Source: Planctomycetota bacterium (GTDB lineage: Bacteria; Planctomycetota; Phycisphaerae; Sedimentisphaerales; Anaerobacaceae). From it: a DNA stretch of 6,992 nucleotides. The notes under the pieces were generated by a model, which searched no databases, was not told where the DNA came from, and saw nothing but the letters and a program-made list of their open reading frames with translations. Every line of letters begins with the position of its first letter. The stretch's first letter is position 1. Shown here in pieces: positions 6,962 through 6,992 of this stretch. A program made the position numbers and the translations under genes. The stretch is taken from the NCBI GenBank assembly GCA_003644295.1, contig QNBZ01000067.1, positions 1 to 6,992 on the forward strand, in the 5' to 3' direction.

Positions 6962-6992
6962 AACAGATTCGATGAATATGGGGATAAAAAAA

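Noticed and set aside
6972..6992. Possible start of a divergent plus-strand gene (ATG at 6972 or 6978)
   Set aside because: Only seven codons are visible before the window ends, and GGA lies rather far upstream; this is too little to call a gene.

Overview
The window holds one complete operon for an ABC importer of the oligopeptide/dipeptide (Opp/Dpp) family. All genes are on the minus strand, so transcription runs from high to low coordinates. No plasmid, phage, insertion-sequence, CRISPR, tRNA or rRNA signal was seen.

In transcription order the layout is as follows. A short upstream region (about 6858-6992) carries a good sigma-70-like promoter and two small dyad symmetries. An unrecognised exported, all-helical protein of about 371 aa follows (5742-6857). 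A 65-base gap then holds a ribosome-binding-site hairpin and a possible 22-codon leader frame. The remaining genes are a large lipoprotein substrate-binding protein (OppA-like, 3880-5676), two permeases (OppB-like 2942-3883, OppC-like 1996-2949) and two ATPases (OppD-like 996-1991, OppF-like 16-996). The last four junctions are very tight: 4-base overlap, 8-base overlap, 4-base gap and 1-base overlap. This indicates one transcript with translational coupling. No terminator lies inside the window; only 15 bases follow the oppF stop.

The five transporter genes make a complete machine. The lipoprotein captures a peptide or similar ligand outside the inner membrane, OppB and OppC form the pore, and OppD and OppF bind and hydrolyse ATP. 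All ATPase motifs and both permease coupling loops are intact, so the importer looks functional. The true ligand cannot be read from the sequence.

The organism appears to be a moderately AT-rich, probably Gram-negative bacterium that uses TTG starts readily: two well-supported and one possible among six genes. The exported helical protein and the style of the substrate-binding protein remind me of Planctomycetota of the Phycisphaerae type. That is an impression from family resemblance, not a demonstrated assignment.

The window is mostly ordinary. The parts most worth a second look are the unknown exported protein leading the operon, and the hairpin plus mini-frame that sit exactly on the start of the substrate-binding protein gene.
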